A stretch of 13,884 bases of DNA from DATGLE01 sp035294325 (GTDB taxonomy: Bacteria; Chloroflexota; Ktedonobacteria; Ktedonobacterales; Ktedonobacteraceae), in NCBI GenBank assembly GCA_035294325.1, contig DATGLE010000187.1, positions 1 through 13,884 on the forward strand, written 5' to 3'. Below are positions 6,148 to 13,837 of this stretch, piece after piece. The notes under the pieces are model-generated. The model had not been told where the DNA came from and did no database searches. It worked only from the letters and a program-made list of their open reading frames with translations. A program made the translations under genes and the position numbers. The number at the start of each line of letters is the position of its first letter. Positions within the stretch are counted from its first letter, which is position 1.

Positions 6148-6639
6148 ATGCTAAGATACATAGCGCCGGAATACTCCGCGCTGCCACGCTATTATACGCT
6201 GGCACTATCAGCCGATGGCTCTACCCTGTATGCAGCGAACGGAGCATCAGGAGTGGTAACGGCTGTTCACCTGGATGTCGATGTTACCAACGCTCGCATC
6301 ATCAAAACCGTCCATTTCAATGCCGGTAATGCCGGCGTAGCCAGTAGCGAGCCGGCGCCTGCTATGCACAATGGAGCGGCACTGGCTCTCGACCAGAAAT
6401 CGCTTTACGTTGCGGGCAGGCACGGTATCTGGCAGATTAACACTGCTGACCTCCAGGTGCACCGTAGCTATCTAACGCGGAAATCATTTACTGGAATCAC
6501 CCCGACCCCTGCTGGTCAAACCTTGTATGCCGTCTCTCCTGCACCCGGCATTATAGCGATTGGCGTGAATTCGGGGAAATTCCAGCAGATTACACAAAGT
6601 TTTGCCCATACGCCCTGGAGCATCGCATGGATAGAGTAG
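6148..6639 (+). CDS. Short beta-propeller protein or N-terminally truncated propeller remnant
   Basis: A 163-residue protein with three to four propeller-like units (LALSADGSTLYAANGA, LALDQKSLYVAGRHG, ITPTPAGQTLYAVSPA). A full propeller usually needs six or seven, so this is half-size. It has no signal peptide or membrane helix. The start is uncertain: AAGGA at 6140-6144 is only three bases from the ATG, a stronger AAGGAG at 6117-6122 is too far away, and an in-frame TAA at 6139-6141 prevents extension. It may be a remnant of a longer protein or a small protein that pairs with another propeller. Its end overlaps the response-regulator start by 13 bases (6627-6639), pointing to translational coupling and perhaps to a role in sensing or gating the two-component pair. 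Confidence 0.6.
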   Translation: MLRYIAPEYSALPRYYTLALSADGSTLYAANGASGVVTAVHLDVDVTNARIIKTVHFNAGNAGVASSEPAPAMHNGAALALDQKSLYVAGRHGIWQINTADLQVHRSYLTRKSFTGITPTPAGQTLYAVSPAPGIIAIGVNSGKFQQITQSFAHTPWSIAWIE

Positions 6640-7328
6640 TGCAGCAGACACACATCCTTATCGTCGATGATGAAGGCCGCGTTACAAGCGCGCTGCGCCG
6701 CGCCCTGGCCTACGAAGGCTACCAGGTTTCTACAGCCGCGAACGGCGAGAGTGCCCTGGCCCTCGTGCGCACCAGGCGGCCAGACCTGGTGATTCTCGAT
6801 CTGATGCTGCCAGGAATGGATGGGCTGGAGGTCTGCCGGCGCCTGAGGGCAGCGGATGAGAGCATTGCCATTCTGATGCTCACGGCGCGCGATAGCGTTG
6901 CGGATCGCGTGAGAGGGCTGGAGACAGGAGCCGACGATTACCTGGTCAAACCCTTCGCGCTTGAAGAACTGCTGGCACGCGTCAAGGCGCTGCTGCGGCG
7001 CCATCACCCGCCGGAGGTCAGCCGTGAGGTGCTCTCTTTCGCCGATCTTGAACTGGATACGGCGACACGGCAGGCACGGCGCGGCGAGCGTGTGATCGAA
7101 CTGAGTACCACCGAATACGAGCTGCTGGCGCTCTTTCTCCGCAATCCGCGCATCGTGCTGACGCGGGGATTGCTGATGGATCGCATCTGGGGACAGGATT
7201 TCGAGGGCGGCCCTAATGTGCTTGAGGTCTACATCGGCCATCTACGCAGCAAACTGGAGCAGTGCGGCGAGCGACGGTTGATCCAGACGGTACGCGGGGC
7301 GGGCTATGTGCTGCGCATGGCAGAGTAA
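6627..7328 (+). CDS. OmpR/PhoB-family response regulator
   Basis: A 233-residue DNA-binding regulator. The receiver domain (about 8-120) has acidic D14/D15, phospho-acceptor D58 in VILDLMLPG, T86 and K108 in LVKPF. A winged-helix DNA-binding domain (about 130-231) ends with the usual LIQTVRGAGYVL. All residues needed for phosphorylation are present. It overlaps the short propeller gene by 13 bases in a different frame and is followed 11 bases later by its likely cognate histidine kinase. TGGAG lies a few bases before the ATG. The family binds tandem repeats, which fits the repeats at 6081-6119. Target genes beyond its own operon cannot be read here. Confidence 0.94.
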   Translation: MDRVVQQTHILIVDDEGRVTSALRRALAYEGYQVSTAANGESALALVRTRRPDLVILDLMLPGMDGLEVCRRLRAADESIAILMLTARDSVADRVRGLETGADDYLVKPFALEELLARVKALLRRHHPPEVSREVLSFADLELDTATRQARRGERVIELSTTEYELLALFLRNPRIVLTRGLLMDRIWGQDFEGGPNVLEVYIGHLRSKLEQCGERRLIQTVRGAGYVLRMAE

Positions 7329-7339
7329 GGGGCAGGCTT

Positions 7340-8911
7340 ATGAGACGGCTGTATTTCCCCCTCCCGCTGCGGCTCGCGCTGCTGTTCACGCTCATACTGG
7401 GACTGGCGCTCTGGTTCTTCGGCAATAGCGTCTACTCGCAGGCCGTGCAGAACCAGTACAGCTACCTCGACGACACCTTGAGCAGCCGAGCAGCGAGTGT
7501 GCGCCTGGGAAAGATGATGGCATGCTCTCCGGCGTCTGGCGCAGCACCGAGCACGCCCTATCTGCTGCCCAGTGTCGATGGACTGGGCGGCGGCGGAGTC
7601 GCAATAGAGATTCTTGACAGCCACCTGAACCTGCTCGCCTCAACATCGAACAACACGAACGATCCCATGACGCCAGGCGTGGATGGACTTACCCCCGCGC
7701 CGGTCCCCTTTGACGCACAGGCTATCAATAAGCTCTTGCAGGAGAATCATGGCGCTATCAATCCTCCTGATAGCCCGTTTGCCACCTACAGCACGATTAC
7801 CTATCAGAACCAGCACATACGCGTGTACACCCTCCTTAGCAACTGTGCCGGCACCATCCACTTCATTCAAACGGCACGCTCGGAACAGGATATCGAGCAG
7901 TCGCTCAACGACCTCCGTCTCGCGCTCTGGCGCGGCGCTGTCCTCGTGATGACGCTGACACTGATCGGTGTCTGGCTGATAAGCTGGGGCGTGCTTGCTA
8001 CAGTACGGCGCATCACCCGCACGGCACAGAGCATCAGCGACTCGCGCGACTTCAGCAAACGCGTAGCCAGCAAGGCGCTACCGGGCCGCGACGAGTTCGC
8101 GGAACTCGCCGCGACCTTCAACCAGATGCTCGCCAGCCTGGAGGAAGCCTACCAGCGGCAACAGCGCTTTGTAGCCGATGCCTCGCACGAACTGCGCGCG
8201 CCCATCACCTCTATCCGCTGCAACCTGGATCTGCTGGCGAAGGCCCCCGACCTTCCCGCCGCCGAGGCGCAGGCAGCGCTGGCCGATGCACGCGCCGAGG
8301 CGGAACGTATGGGCCGCCTGGTCAATGACCTGCTGCTGCTGGCCCACGCCGATAACACGCAACATGGCAGTGATTCTACAATAACAGATCCTTATGACTA
8401 TAAGAAATCCATGCGCCCATTGCAGCAGGTAGACCTCGATAGCCTCTTGCTGGATGTCTTTCGCCAGTATCGCCCCCTTGAGACGCGCGAGCAGGACGGA
8501 TTGGGGCCACAATTGACGCTTCAGCATACGACGCCGGTAAAGGTCTATGGCAGCGCCGACCAGCTCAAACAGGCGCTCGTCGCCCTGGTCGATAACGCGC
8601 TCAAATATACGCCGCGCGAGGGTTATGTTACGCTATCGCTCGATGTTGCCGATAATTTTGCGATTGTGCAGGTCAGCGATACGGGCATCGGCATCTTTCC
8701 CGACGATCTGCCGCATATCTTTGAGCGTTTCTATCGCGCTGATCGCGCCCGCACGCGTGACCGGGGTGGCAGCGGGCTGGGCCTGGCTATTGTAAAAAGC
8801 ATCATCGAGGCTCATCACGGCAGCATCACAGTAGAGAGCACGCCAGGGAAGGGCAGCATATTCACCCTGAGAGTGCCCGTAGCATCTTCTTTTCCCGCCG
8901 CCCCCCGGTAA
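7340..8911 (+). CDS. Membrane sensor histidine kinase
   Basis: A 523-residue HAMP-type kinase, partner of the regulator just upstream. Membrane helix 1 lies at about 9-28, an extracytoplasmic sensor region at about 29-193 (no recognised sensor fold; C62 and C169 present), and helix 2 at about 197-222. HAMP follows (about 222-275), then HisKA with phospho-accepting H283 in ASHELRAPIT, and the HATPase_c domain with N419 (N box), DTGIG from D447, the F box FERFYRADR, and GGSGLGLAIV (476-485). The ATG at 7340 is preferred over an upstream ATG at 7262. AAGGGG sits seven bases before 7340, the protein then begins with a basic residue pair and membrane helix, and the upstream choice would overlap the regulator by 67 bases. 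Confidence 0.93.
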   Translation: MRRLYFPLPLRLALLFTLILGLALWFFGNSVYSQAVQNQYSYLDDTLSSRAASVRLGKMMACSPASGAAPSTPYLLPSVDGLGGGGVAIEILDSHLNLLASTSNNTNDPMTPGVDGLTPAPVPFDAQAINKLLQENHGAINPPDSPFATYSTITYQNQHIRVYTLLSNCAGTIHFIQTARSEQDIEQSLNDLRLALWRGAVLVMTLTLIGVWLISWGVLATVRRITRTAQSISDSRDFSKRVASKALPGRDEFAELAATFNQMLASLEEAYQRQQRFVADASHELRAPITSIRCNLDLLAKAPDLPAAEAQAALADARAEAERMGRLVNDLLLLAHADNTQHGSDSTITDPYDYKKSMRPLQQVDLDSLLLDVFRQYRPLETREQDGLGPQLTLQHTTPVKVYGSADQLKQALVALVDNALKYTPREGYVTLSLDVADNFAIVQVSDTGIGIFPDDLPHIFERFYRADRARTRDRGGSGLGLAIVKSIIEAHHGSITVESTPGKGSIFTLRVPVASSFPAAPR

Positions 8912-8959
8912 TCGTAATGCGTGCCACCCACTTACCATGCTGCCCTGCTCACCCCTGCG

Positions 8960-8987
8960 GCGCCTGCCGGCAGAGCACCCCAGGCGC
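8960..8987 (+). terminator. Weak hairpin after the two-component operon
   Basis: GCGCCTG (8960-8966) pairs with CAGGCGC (8981-8987) around a 14-base loop; a 10-base palindrome CTGCCGGCAG (8964-8973) competes with it. It lies about 50 bases after the kinase stop. No T-run follows, so termination here is a weak guess. Confidence 0.3.
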
Positions 8988-9059
8988 AAGCAGTGAATAG
9001 CTGCCTCGTTATACAGAGCAATGATAAAAACACGTAATCTCCATCAAACTTACATATGT

Positions 9060-9089
9060 TTTACATGGTGCTCTGACCGTTTCTATGTT
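9060..9089 (+). promoter_or_regulatory. Candidate promoter of the Ser/Thr kinase gene
   Basis: TTTACA (9060-9065, 5 of 6) and TATGTT (9084-9089, 4 of 6) are separated by 18 bases. Transcription would begin near 9096, giving a leader of about 38 bases with AGGAG at 9124-9128, five bases before the ATG. Its presence argues that the kinase is a separate transcription unit from the two-component operon. Confidence 0.42.
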
Positions 9090-9133
9090 ACACTTGCCAG
9101 CAAAGAACATCAATAGCTCTATCAGGAGCATTT

Positions 9134-10993
9134 ATGGACGAGAAATCTACCTGGCTTCAACGCCTCTTCGGCAGCAAGCGCCAATCCGCCAGGCTGCCCG
9201 GCACACCATCCGCTTCGTCATCGCCCGAAGCGCAGTCCTCTACGCCATCACAGGCACGCCCGCAAATCACCTTTCCCAGATTCGTCGAGCCTGTGCCTGC
9301 TCTCTGGCAAACCGGCGATACTATCCTCGGCAAATATGAAGTACAGGGAACGCTGGGCGAAGGCGGCATGGGCATGGTCTACAAAGTTCATGACCGCCTG
9401 ACAAATATCATCATGGCGGTCAAGCGGCCCAGGCCGCAACTCTTTACCCGGCAAAGAGACAGGGAAAACTTCATTCGCGAGGCTGAGACCTGGGTGAAAC
9501 TGAATGACCATCCTCATATCCTGTGCTGCTACTTTGTTGAACAGGTAAAAGGTGTTCCCTGCCTTTTTGCCGAGTATATTGATGGAGGAAGCCTGGCCCA
9601 GTGCATCCGCGAGCGTCGCCTGTACCAGGAGGGGCCAGAACGTGCTCTGGAGCGTATCCTGGATATCGCCATTCAGTTCGCATGGGGATTGCATGCCGCC
9701 CATGAACAGGGCCTTGTGCACCAGGATATCAAGCCGGCCAACGTACTCCTGACACAGGAGGGCATCGTCAAAGTCAGCGATTTCGGGCTGGCAAAGGCGC
9801 GGGCCATGCTCAAAGAAGACCAGGGGCAGGCTGCGACTGGTCAGCAGAGTATTCTGGCAAGCGTAGGAGGGATGACACCGGCCTACTGCTCGCCCGAACA
9901 GGCCGCCCACCGTGGGGTCACACGCAAGACGGACATCTGGAGCTGGGCCGTTTCGGTGCTGGAGATGTTCACCGGGAGAGTCATCTGGAAAATGGGACCG
10001 GCGGCAGCAGAGGTGTTGGAGCATGAGCCGGGAGAGGTGCAATGGGCGGTGCCGATGCCCGGGGAAGTGGGAAGGCTGCTGCGCCGCTGTTTGCAGAGCG
10101 AGCCGGAGGCCCGCCCGGCCACAATGGCAGAGGTTGCAAAGGAACTGGAGGCGCTCTACAAGCAGTTCGTGGGAAAGCCGTATCCGCGTGAGGGGGCTGC
10201 CCCTGCTGAGGCAGCCGGGACACCGATAATGAGGCTTCTTATACAAGGCTACTCATTTGCAGCATTGGGGCGCTATGAGGAAGCATTGGCAATCTATGAG
10301 CAAGTCATCAAGCTTGATCCAATGAACGGTATGGCACACGCAAATAAGGGCAACCTGCTCTTCCAGCAGGGGAAGTATGAAGCGGCTCTGGCGGCCTGTG
10401 AACAGGCTGCGCGGTGTGATCCATCCTACCCCGGTGGCTATTATCATCAATCCCAGGCGCTCACTGCACTGGGAAGATACGAGGAGGCGCTGACGGCTCT
10501 TGAGCAAACCATCAGGCTTAGCCCAACCTATGCCCCTGCCCACAGCGACAAAGGCTCCGCGCTCCATGCCCTGGAAAGATATGAGGAAGCTCTGGCGGCC
10601 TATGAGCTGGCTATTCAGCTTGATTCAAGCGATCCCATCCCCTACAGGAACAAAGGGCTTGTGCTCTGTGATCTGCGAAAGCCTCGGGAAGCTCTGGCGG
10701 CCTGCGAGCAGGCTCTCCGGCTCGACCCGGCATATGCCGGCGCTCACATGGTCAAAGGTAAGGCGCTCACCGCCCTGGGAAAGCTGCCAGAGGCGCTGGC
10801 GGCTCTTGACGAGTCTGTCAGACTCGATCCCAGGTATGTTCATGCTCACGCGCTTAGAGGTTATGTGCTTTATGGGCTAGGCAGGTACAAGGAAGCACTG
10901 GCTGCCTGTGAACAGGCTCTCCGGTTCCACCCGACATTTGCCCCGGCGCATCTGGTCAAAGCCGAGATACTCGCCCGGCTTATTAAGCAGTAG
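9134..10993 (+). CDS. Soluble Ser/Thr protein kinase with seven C-terminal TPR repeats
   Basis: A 619-residue Hanks-type kinase. A Ser/Pro-rich N-terminal segment (1-60) precedes the kinase domain (about 67-345). It shows glycine loop GEGGMG (75-80), ATP-anchoring K97, catalytic loop HQDIKPAN (196-203) with D198 and N203, DFG (216-218), SPE (253-255), D267 in TDIWS, and R327. All core residues are present, but HRD reads HQD, so it is a non-RD kinase and may not need activation-loop phosphorylation. No membrane helix is seen, so it is cytosolic, unlike PknB-type receptors. TPR units of exactly 34 residues follow at 368-401, 402-435, 436-469, 470-503, 504-537, 538-571 and 572-605, plus a capping half-repeat (606-619). 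The TPRs should recruit substrates or partners. The FHA domain of the exporter is a possible reader of its products; that link is inferred. Confidence 0.93.
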   Translation: MDEKSTWLQRLFGSKRQSARLPGTPSASSSPEAQSSTPSQARPQITFPRFVEPVPALWQTGDTILGKYEVQGTLGEGGMGMVYKVHDRLTNIIMAVKRPRPQLFTRQRDRENFIREAETWVKLNDHPHILCCYFVEQVKGVPCLFAEYIDGGSLAQCIRERRLYQEGPERALERILDIAIQFAWGLHAAHEQGLVHQDIKPANVLLTQEGIVKVSDFGLAKARAMLKEDQGQAATGQQSILASVGGMTPAYCSPEQAAHRGVTRKTDIWSWAVSVLEMFTGRVIWKMGPAAAEVLEHEPGEVQWAVPMPGEVGRLLRRCLQSEPEARPATMAEVAKELEALYKQFVGKPYPREGAAPAEAAGTPIMRLLIQGYSFAALGRYEEALAIYEQVIKLDPMNGMAHANKGNLLFQQGKYEAALAACEQAARCDPSYPGGYYHQSQALTALGRYEEALTALEQTIRLSPTYAPAHSDKGSALHALERYEEALAAYELAIQLDSSDPIPYRNKGLVLCDLRKPREALAACEQALRLDPAYAGAHMVKGKALTALGKLPEALAALDESVRLDPRYVHAHALRGYVLYGLGRYKEALAACEQALRFHPTFAPAHLVKAEILARLIKQ

Positions 10994-10994
10994 C

Positions 10995-11010
10995 AACTCC
11001 TGATGGAGTT
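10995..11010 (+). terminator. Short hairpin directly after the kinase stop codon
   Basis: AACTCC (10995-11000) and GGAGTT (11005-11010) pair around TGAT, one base after the TAG. Only a short TTT overlaps the end of the stem, so it would be a weak terminator. Confidence 0.3.
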
Positions 11011-11054
11011 TAAGAAACGCGATATGCACGTTTTCAAGAAGACGTTGGCTTCCC

Positions 11055-11168
11055 GTAGGGGCGCTGCGAGCGGCAGCGAGCAAGCCCGCCGCCGCTCACC
11101 AAACCCGAACGGTTGGATTTCTGGCCCGGATGCGCGAGCAAGCCCGCCACCGCTCGCAGCGCCCCTGC
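11055..11168. repeat. Composite intergenic repeat: 17-bp inverted ends with internal direct repeats
   Basis: Perfect inverted arms AGGGGCGCTGCGAGCGG (11057-11073) and 11150-11166 frame the element; a T-G wobble and a G-C pair extend each side. Inside, a 22-base unit beginning GCGAGCAAGCCCGCC occurs twice in direct orientation (11076-11097 and 11134-11155) with one mismatch. The second copy overlaps the right arm. The total length is about 114 bp and no ORF is present. This is the architecture of a MITE-like or REP-like element; no target-site duplication was identified. Confidence 0.7.
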
Positions 11169-11234
11169 ACAGATGGTGCGACATGGGGAAAACGCCCACA
11201 GCGTGTTCAGAAAATAATCCGCCAGTACGTGCTT

Positions 11235-11271
11235 TGCGCATCCGCGCGATGATGAATCGCGCGGCTGCGCA
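11235..11271. terminator. Strong hairpin between convergent kinase and P450 genes
   Basis: TGCGCA (11235-11240) and CCGCGCGAT (11242-11250) pair with ATCGCGCGG (11256-11264) and TGCGCA (11266-11271), with one T/C mismatch and loop GATGA. Fifteen pairs in 37 bases make it one of the most stable structures in the window. It could stop transcription from either side, although neither side has a T-tract. Confidence 0.55.
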
Positions 11272-11338
11272 TGGAGAGACATCCCCTCCTTTGATTGACA
11301 ACCTTCATCATCGCACAGCTACGCACTGGAGGCGGCTA

Positions 11339-12712
11339 TCAAGCCGTCTCTCTCCGGTGGACGATCATCTTCATGGGATATTTCGGGCGTATCGTGATCG
11401 TCCGGTTGGGTTCCGGCTCGATATGCTGTCCCGGCACCAGTTCAAAGGTGACGCGCTGCGCCAGCGTTGCCAGCAGGAGATGCCCCTCCATCGTGGCAAA
11501 GTGGTTGCCGATGCAGATACGCGGCCCGGCTCCGAACGGCATGTAGGCGCAGCGCGGCAGCAGTTTCTCTCGCTCCGGCGTGAAGCGCTCCGGCCTGAAC
11601 TCTTCGGGATCGGGGAAGTAGTCCGGCCTGCGATGGATGGCGTAGGTCGCGATGACGATGACTGTATTCTTGCGCAGCGGATAACCGTCGATCTCGACAT
11701 CATGCAGCGGCACGCGCGCGATGGCATAGGCGGGAGGGTAGAGGCGCATGGCTTCTTTGAAGACCTGCAACGTGTAGGGCAGGTGCTCCAGGTCGGCATA
11801 GGTTGGGGGGCATCCCTTGAGCGTATCGTCAACCTCCCGCTGGACCTTCGCATAGACCTCAGGGTGAGTTGCGAGCAGATACCATGCCCACGTTAATGCC
11901 GTTGCCGTTGTCTCGTGACCTGCCCCAAAAAGTGTCAGAGCTTCATCGCGCACCTGCTTATCGTTCATCCGCTCACCATCCTCCTCCCGCGCATTGAGCA
12001 ACACCGAGAGGAAATCGTTTCTCTCCCCGGCGCTCGCACGCCGCTCATCAATCATCTTCTGAATACGGCTATCGAGCACAGCCAGTGCACGCTTCACACG
12101 CCGGTTGCGCGGCGTCGGCCAGCTTAGAGGAACAGGGAAAAGATGCGAGAGCGTGTAATTGACCTGCTCGAGCACCGTGGTCATCGCCGCGCCCAGCTCA
12201 TCGGCTTCGGTGAAGACATCGGCATCGAAGAGCACTTTCCCAACGATGCTCATTGTCGTATGCGTCATCTGCTGCCCAATGTCAATCGTCGCTCCATCGC
12301 GCCATCCCTGCTGGATCTGCTCGCCGTACTTCACCATTGTGTCGGCATAACTTACGATATGGCGTGGCTGAAAAGATGGGGCCATCAATTTGCGCTGCCG
12401 GCGATGAAACTCGCCCTCGCTTATAAACAGCCCGTTGCCAACTATTGGACAGAAGGCTTTGCGCATGACCTCTCCCTTTTCGAAGTCGTCTGCGTGCTCC
12501 ACCAGCACTTTATGAACCAGCTCCGAGGAGCTAATCATATACATAGGGAAGGGGCCATAGTGACAGACACCGATAGCGCCGCACTCGCGCGCCATGCGCG
12601 GGTAGAAGCCGAGGCGGTCCCGGTTATAGATGAACATACTGCCGATTAGCGGCGGCTCGCGCAAAACAGGAATGGTTTTCATTGCTCTGGCTGTCATCTG
12701 GGAAACCATCAT
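11339..12712 (-). CDS. Cytochrome P450 monooxygenase
   Basis: A 457-residue soluble P450 with no membrane anchor. Hallmarks in order are: the substrate-proximal region ending FHRRQRKLMAPSF (102-114, including the C-helix W/R-type area), I-helix oxygen-activation motif AGHETTA (264-270), ExxR pair E320/R323 in EAMR, PERF meander (384-387), and heme loop FGAGPRICIG (393-402) with the thiolate ligand C400. The length is normal for a class of bacterial P450 resembling CYP102-head/CYP4-like enzymes. It should hydroxylate or otherwise oxidise a small molecule using electrons from a partner. No ferredoxin or reductase is in the window. Two adjacent ATGs exist (12712 and 12709); AGGAG at 12716-12720 is better spaced for 12709. 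The methyltransferase upstream is in the same orientation but 121 bases away with a promoter candidate between. Confidence 0.95.
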   Translation of the reverse strand: MMVSQMTARAMKTIPVLREPPLIGSMFIYNRDRLGFYPRMARECGAIGVCHYGPFPMYMISSSELVHKVLVEHADDFEKGEVMRKAFCPIVGNGLFISEGEFHRRQRKLMAPSFQPRHIVSYADTMVKYGEQIQQGWRDGATIDIGQQMTHTTMSIVGKVLFDADVFTEADELGAAMTTVLEQVNYTLSHLFPVPLSWPTPRNRRVKRALAVLDSRIQKMIDERRASAGERNDFLSVLLNAREEDGERMNDKQVRDEALTLFGAGHETTATALTWAWYLLATHPEVYAKVQREVDDTLKGCPPTYADLEHLPYTLQVFKEAMRLYPPAYAIARVPLHDVEIDGYPLRKNTVIVIATYAIHRRPDYFPDPEEFRPERFTPEREKLLPRCAYMPFGAGPRICIGNHFATMEGHLLLATLAQRVTFELVPGQHIEPEPNRTITIRPKYPMKMIVHRRETA

Positions 12713-12761
12713 ATGCTCCTTATTGTTATGTCCATTTATCTCTTCTTTTCTCTCTGCTAAT

Positions 12762-12791
12762 ACTATAGGAGCCTGGCGCCAGCGATGCCAG
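12762..12791 (-). promoter_or_regulatory. Candidate P450 promoter with palindrome in the spacer
   Basis: On the reverse strand, CTGGCA (12791-12786, 4 of 6) is followed after 18 bases by TATAGT (12767-12762, 5 of 6). The spacer contains the 10-base perfect palindrome CTGGCGCCAG (12773-12782), a possible operator. The predicted start is about 45 bases upstream of the P450 ATG. Confidence 0.4.
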
Positions 12792-12833
12792 CCGGAATGA
12801 GGCTTCCCGATTGAGTAGCCAGCAAGGATGAGG

Positions 12834-13739
12834 TCAAGATTGCGGTTTCTCGCCCCATACGGTCAGCAATGGCACGATGCCGCAAAAATTCGCGGCCTCC
12901 AGATCTAAGAGCACCTGGTCGTATATACGCTCATATTCCTCGGCATCAATTACGCCACTCTGCACGCAAAACGGCTCAACCAGTTTGAGGACAAATCTGA
13001 TATTCTGAAACCAGCCTTCAAAGCCGGGCGTTCCGGCGGAGAACTCGGCGGCGTAGGCTTTATTCTTGACGTTGAGATAGCCCGCCTCTCGCAGCATGCG
13101 GCCCATATGCGCCAGCGTCCCGATAAACGGTCCTTTCGAGAAAAATGTGCGCCCGGCGCGGTGCAGCGCGCTCAGATAGATCTCATTCCACAGGCGCATA
13201 AAAGCCATGCTGTTGGTGATGGGAGTTTCCAGTTCCGTCATGCGGTAAGTGCCCCCGGGCCGCAGGACGCGCTTGCTCTCCTGGATCACAAACGGCCAGG
13301 TAGCCGGAGACATAAAGCCAAATATAATGCGGGAATTGACCAGATCAAAGGAGTTATCGGGAAAATCGAGCGGATCCAATATATCCATGACGCGGAAATG
13401 GGCGTTGGTCAGCCCGCGCACCTGGGTATGGGCACGAGCGTAGGCGATCATCTGCTCGCTAATATCTACCCCCGTCACCTCCATTTCCGGGTAGGTGTGA
13501 GCTACATCCATCACCCAGCCGCCGCAGCCGCAGCCAAGATCGAGGACATCGTAAATATCGGCCAGTTCCGCCTCCGAGCGTTCAGAGAACAGTCCTCCCA
13601 TACTCTGTGTGATCGTTATGTCGGTATCGAGGAGCCAGGCCATCGATGCACTGCTATCCTCGATCACGAAGCGCTTTTTTTGTTGCTTTTCGTCAACAAA
13701 AGGATCTTTTCCCTGTATCCCTTCTGATGGTGAAGTCAT
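12834..13739 (-). CDS. Class I SAM-dependent methyltransferase
   Basis: A 301-residue cytosolic methyltransferase that transfers a methyl group from S-adenosylmethionine. The Rossmann-type core begins near residue 60: motif I VLDLGCGCGGW (65-75), the acidic ribose binder D92 in GVDIS, D119 in VMDI, a motif-IV-like DNSFDLVNSR (128-137), and RVLRPGG (157-163). The C-terminal 120 residues are helical and Trp/Phe-rich and probably bind the substrate. This is a UbiE/Methyltransf_11-like small-molecule enzyme in style; the substrate is not evident. GAGGAG lies six bases before the ATG. It has its own promoter candidate at 13838-13866 and sits upstream of the P450, so both could act on one metabolite, although nothing else of a biosynthetic cluster is visible. 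Confidence 0.9.
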   Translation of the reverse strand: MTSPSEGIQGKDPFVDEKQQKKRFVIEDSSASMAWLLDTDITITQSMGGLFSERSEAELADIYDVLDLGCGCGGWVMDVAHTYPEMEVTGVDISEQMIAYARAHTQVRGLTNAHFRVMDILDPLDFPDNSFDLVNSRIIFGFMSPATWPFVIQESKRVLRPGGTYRMTELETPITNSMAFMRLWNEIYLSALHRAGRTFFSKGPFIGTLAHMGRMLREAGYLNVKNKAYAAEFSAGTPGFEGWFQNIRFVLKLVEPFCVQSGVIDAEEYERIYDQVLLDLEAANFCGIVPLLTVWGEKPQS

Positions 13740-13837
13740 AGCACGCTCCTCAAGCTTCGCGCTCTACCGGAAGATCTTTATGCTTTACTCGCCTTGTTTA
13801 CCAGGTTGATAGCGCGGCATGTCTTTTCTCATCAGCT

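Larger units (their letters stand above)
10994..11338. other. 345-bp gene-free region between convergent genes, rich in palindromes
   Basis: It lies between the kinase stop and the P450 stop. It holds a small hairpin just after the kinase gene (10995-11010), a composite repeat (11055-11168) and a strong hairpin (11235-11271), listed separately. The forward open frame that starts at 11003 runs far into the antisense of the P450 and is a shadow. No promoter is expected or seen. Confidence 0.6.

Noticed and set aside
7262..7339. Upstream ATG extending the histidine kinase by 26 residues
   Set aside because: It would overlap the response regulator by 67 bases, lacks a Shine-Dalgarno and adds an Arg/Gly-rich stretch; the ATG at 7340 is well placed.
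9248..10246. 332-codon reverse frame inside the Ser/Thr kinase
   Set aside because: It is antisense to intact kinase motifs and is rich in Cys/His/Arg as expected for a shadow frame.
11055..11168. CRISPR array
   Set aside because: Only two direct repeat copies are present, they lie within inverted ends, and no cas gene is nearby.
11331..11348. Hairpin GGCGGCT/AGCCGTC across the P450 stop codon
   Set aside because: Seven pairs with one wobble and a coding-strand overlap can be chance in GC-rich sequence; stronger structures nearby explain the gene end better.
11003..11896. 297-codon forward frame overlapping the P450 3' half
   Set aside because: It covers the intergenic repeats and then the antisense of the P450 heme and ExxR regions, so it is not a gene.
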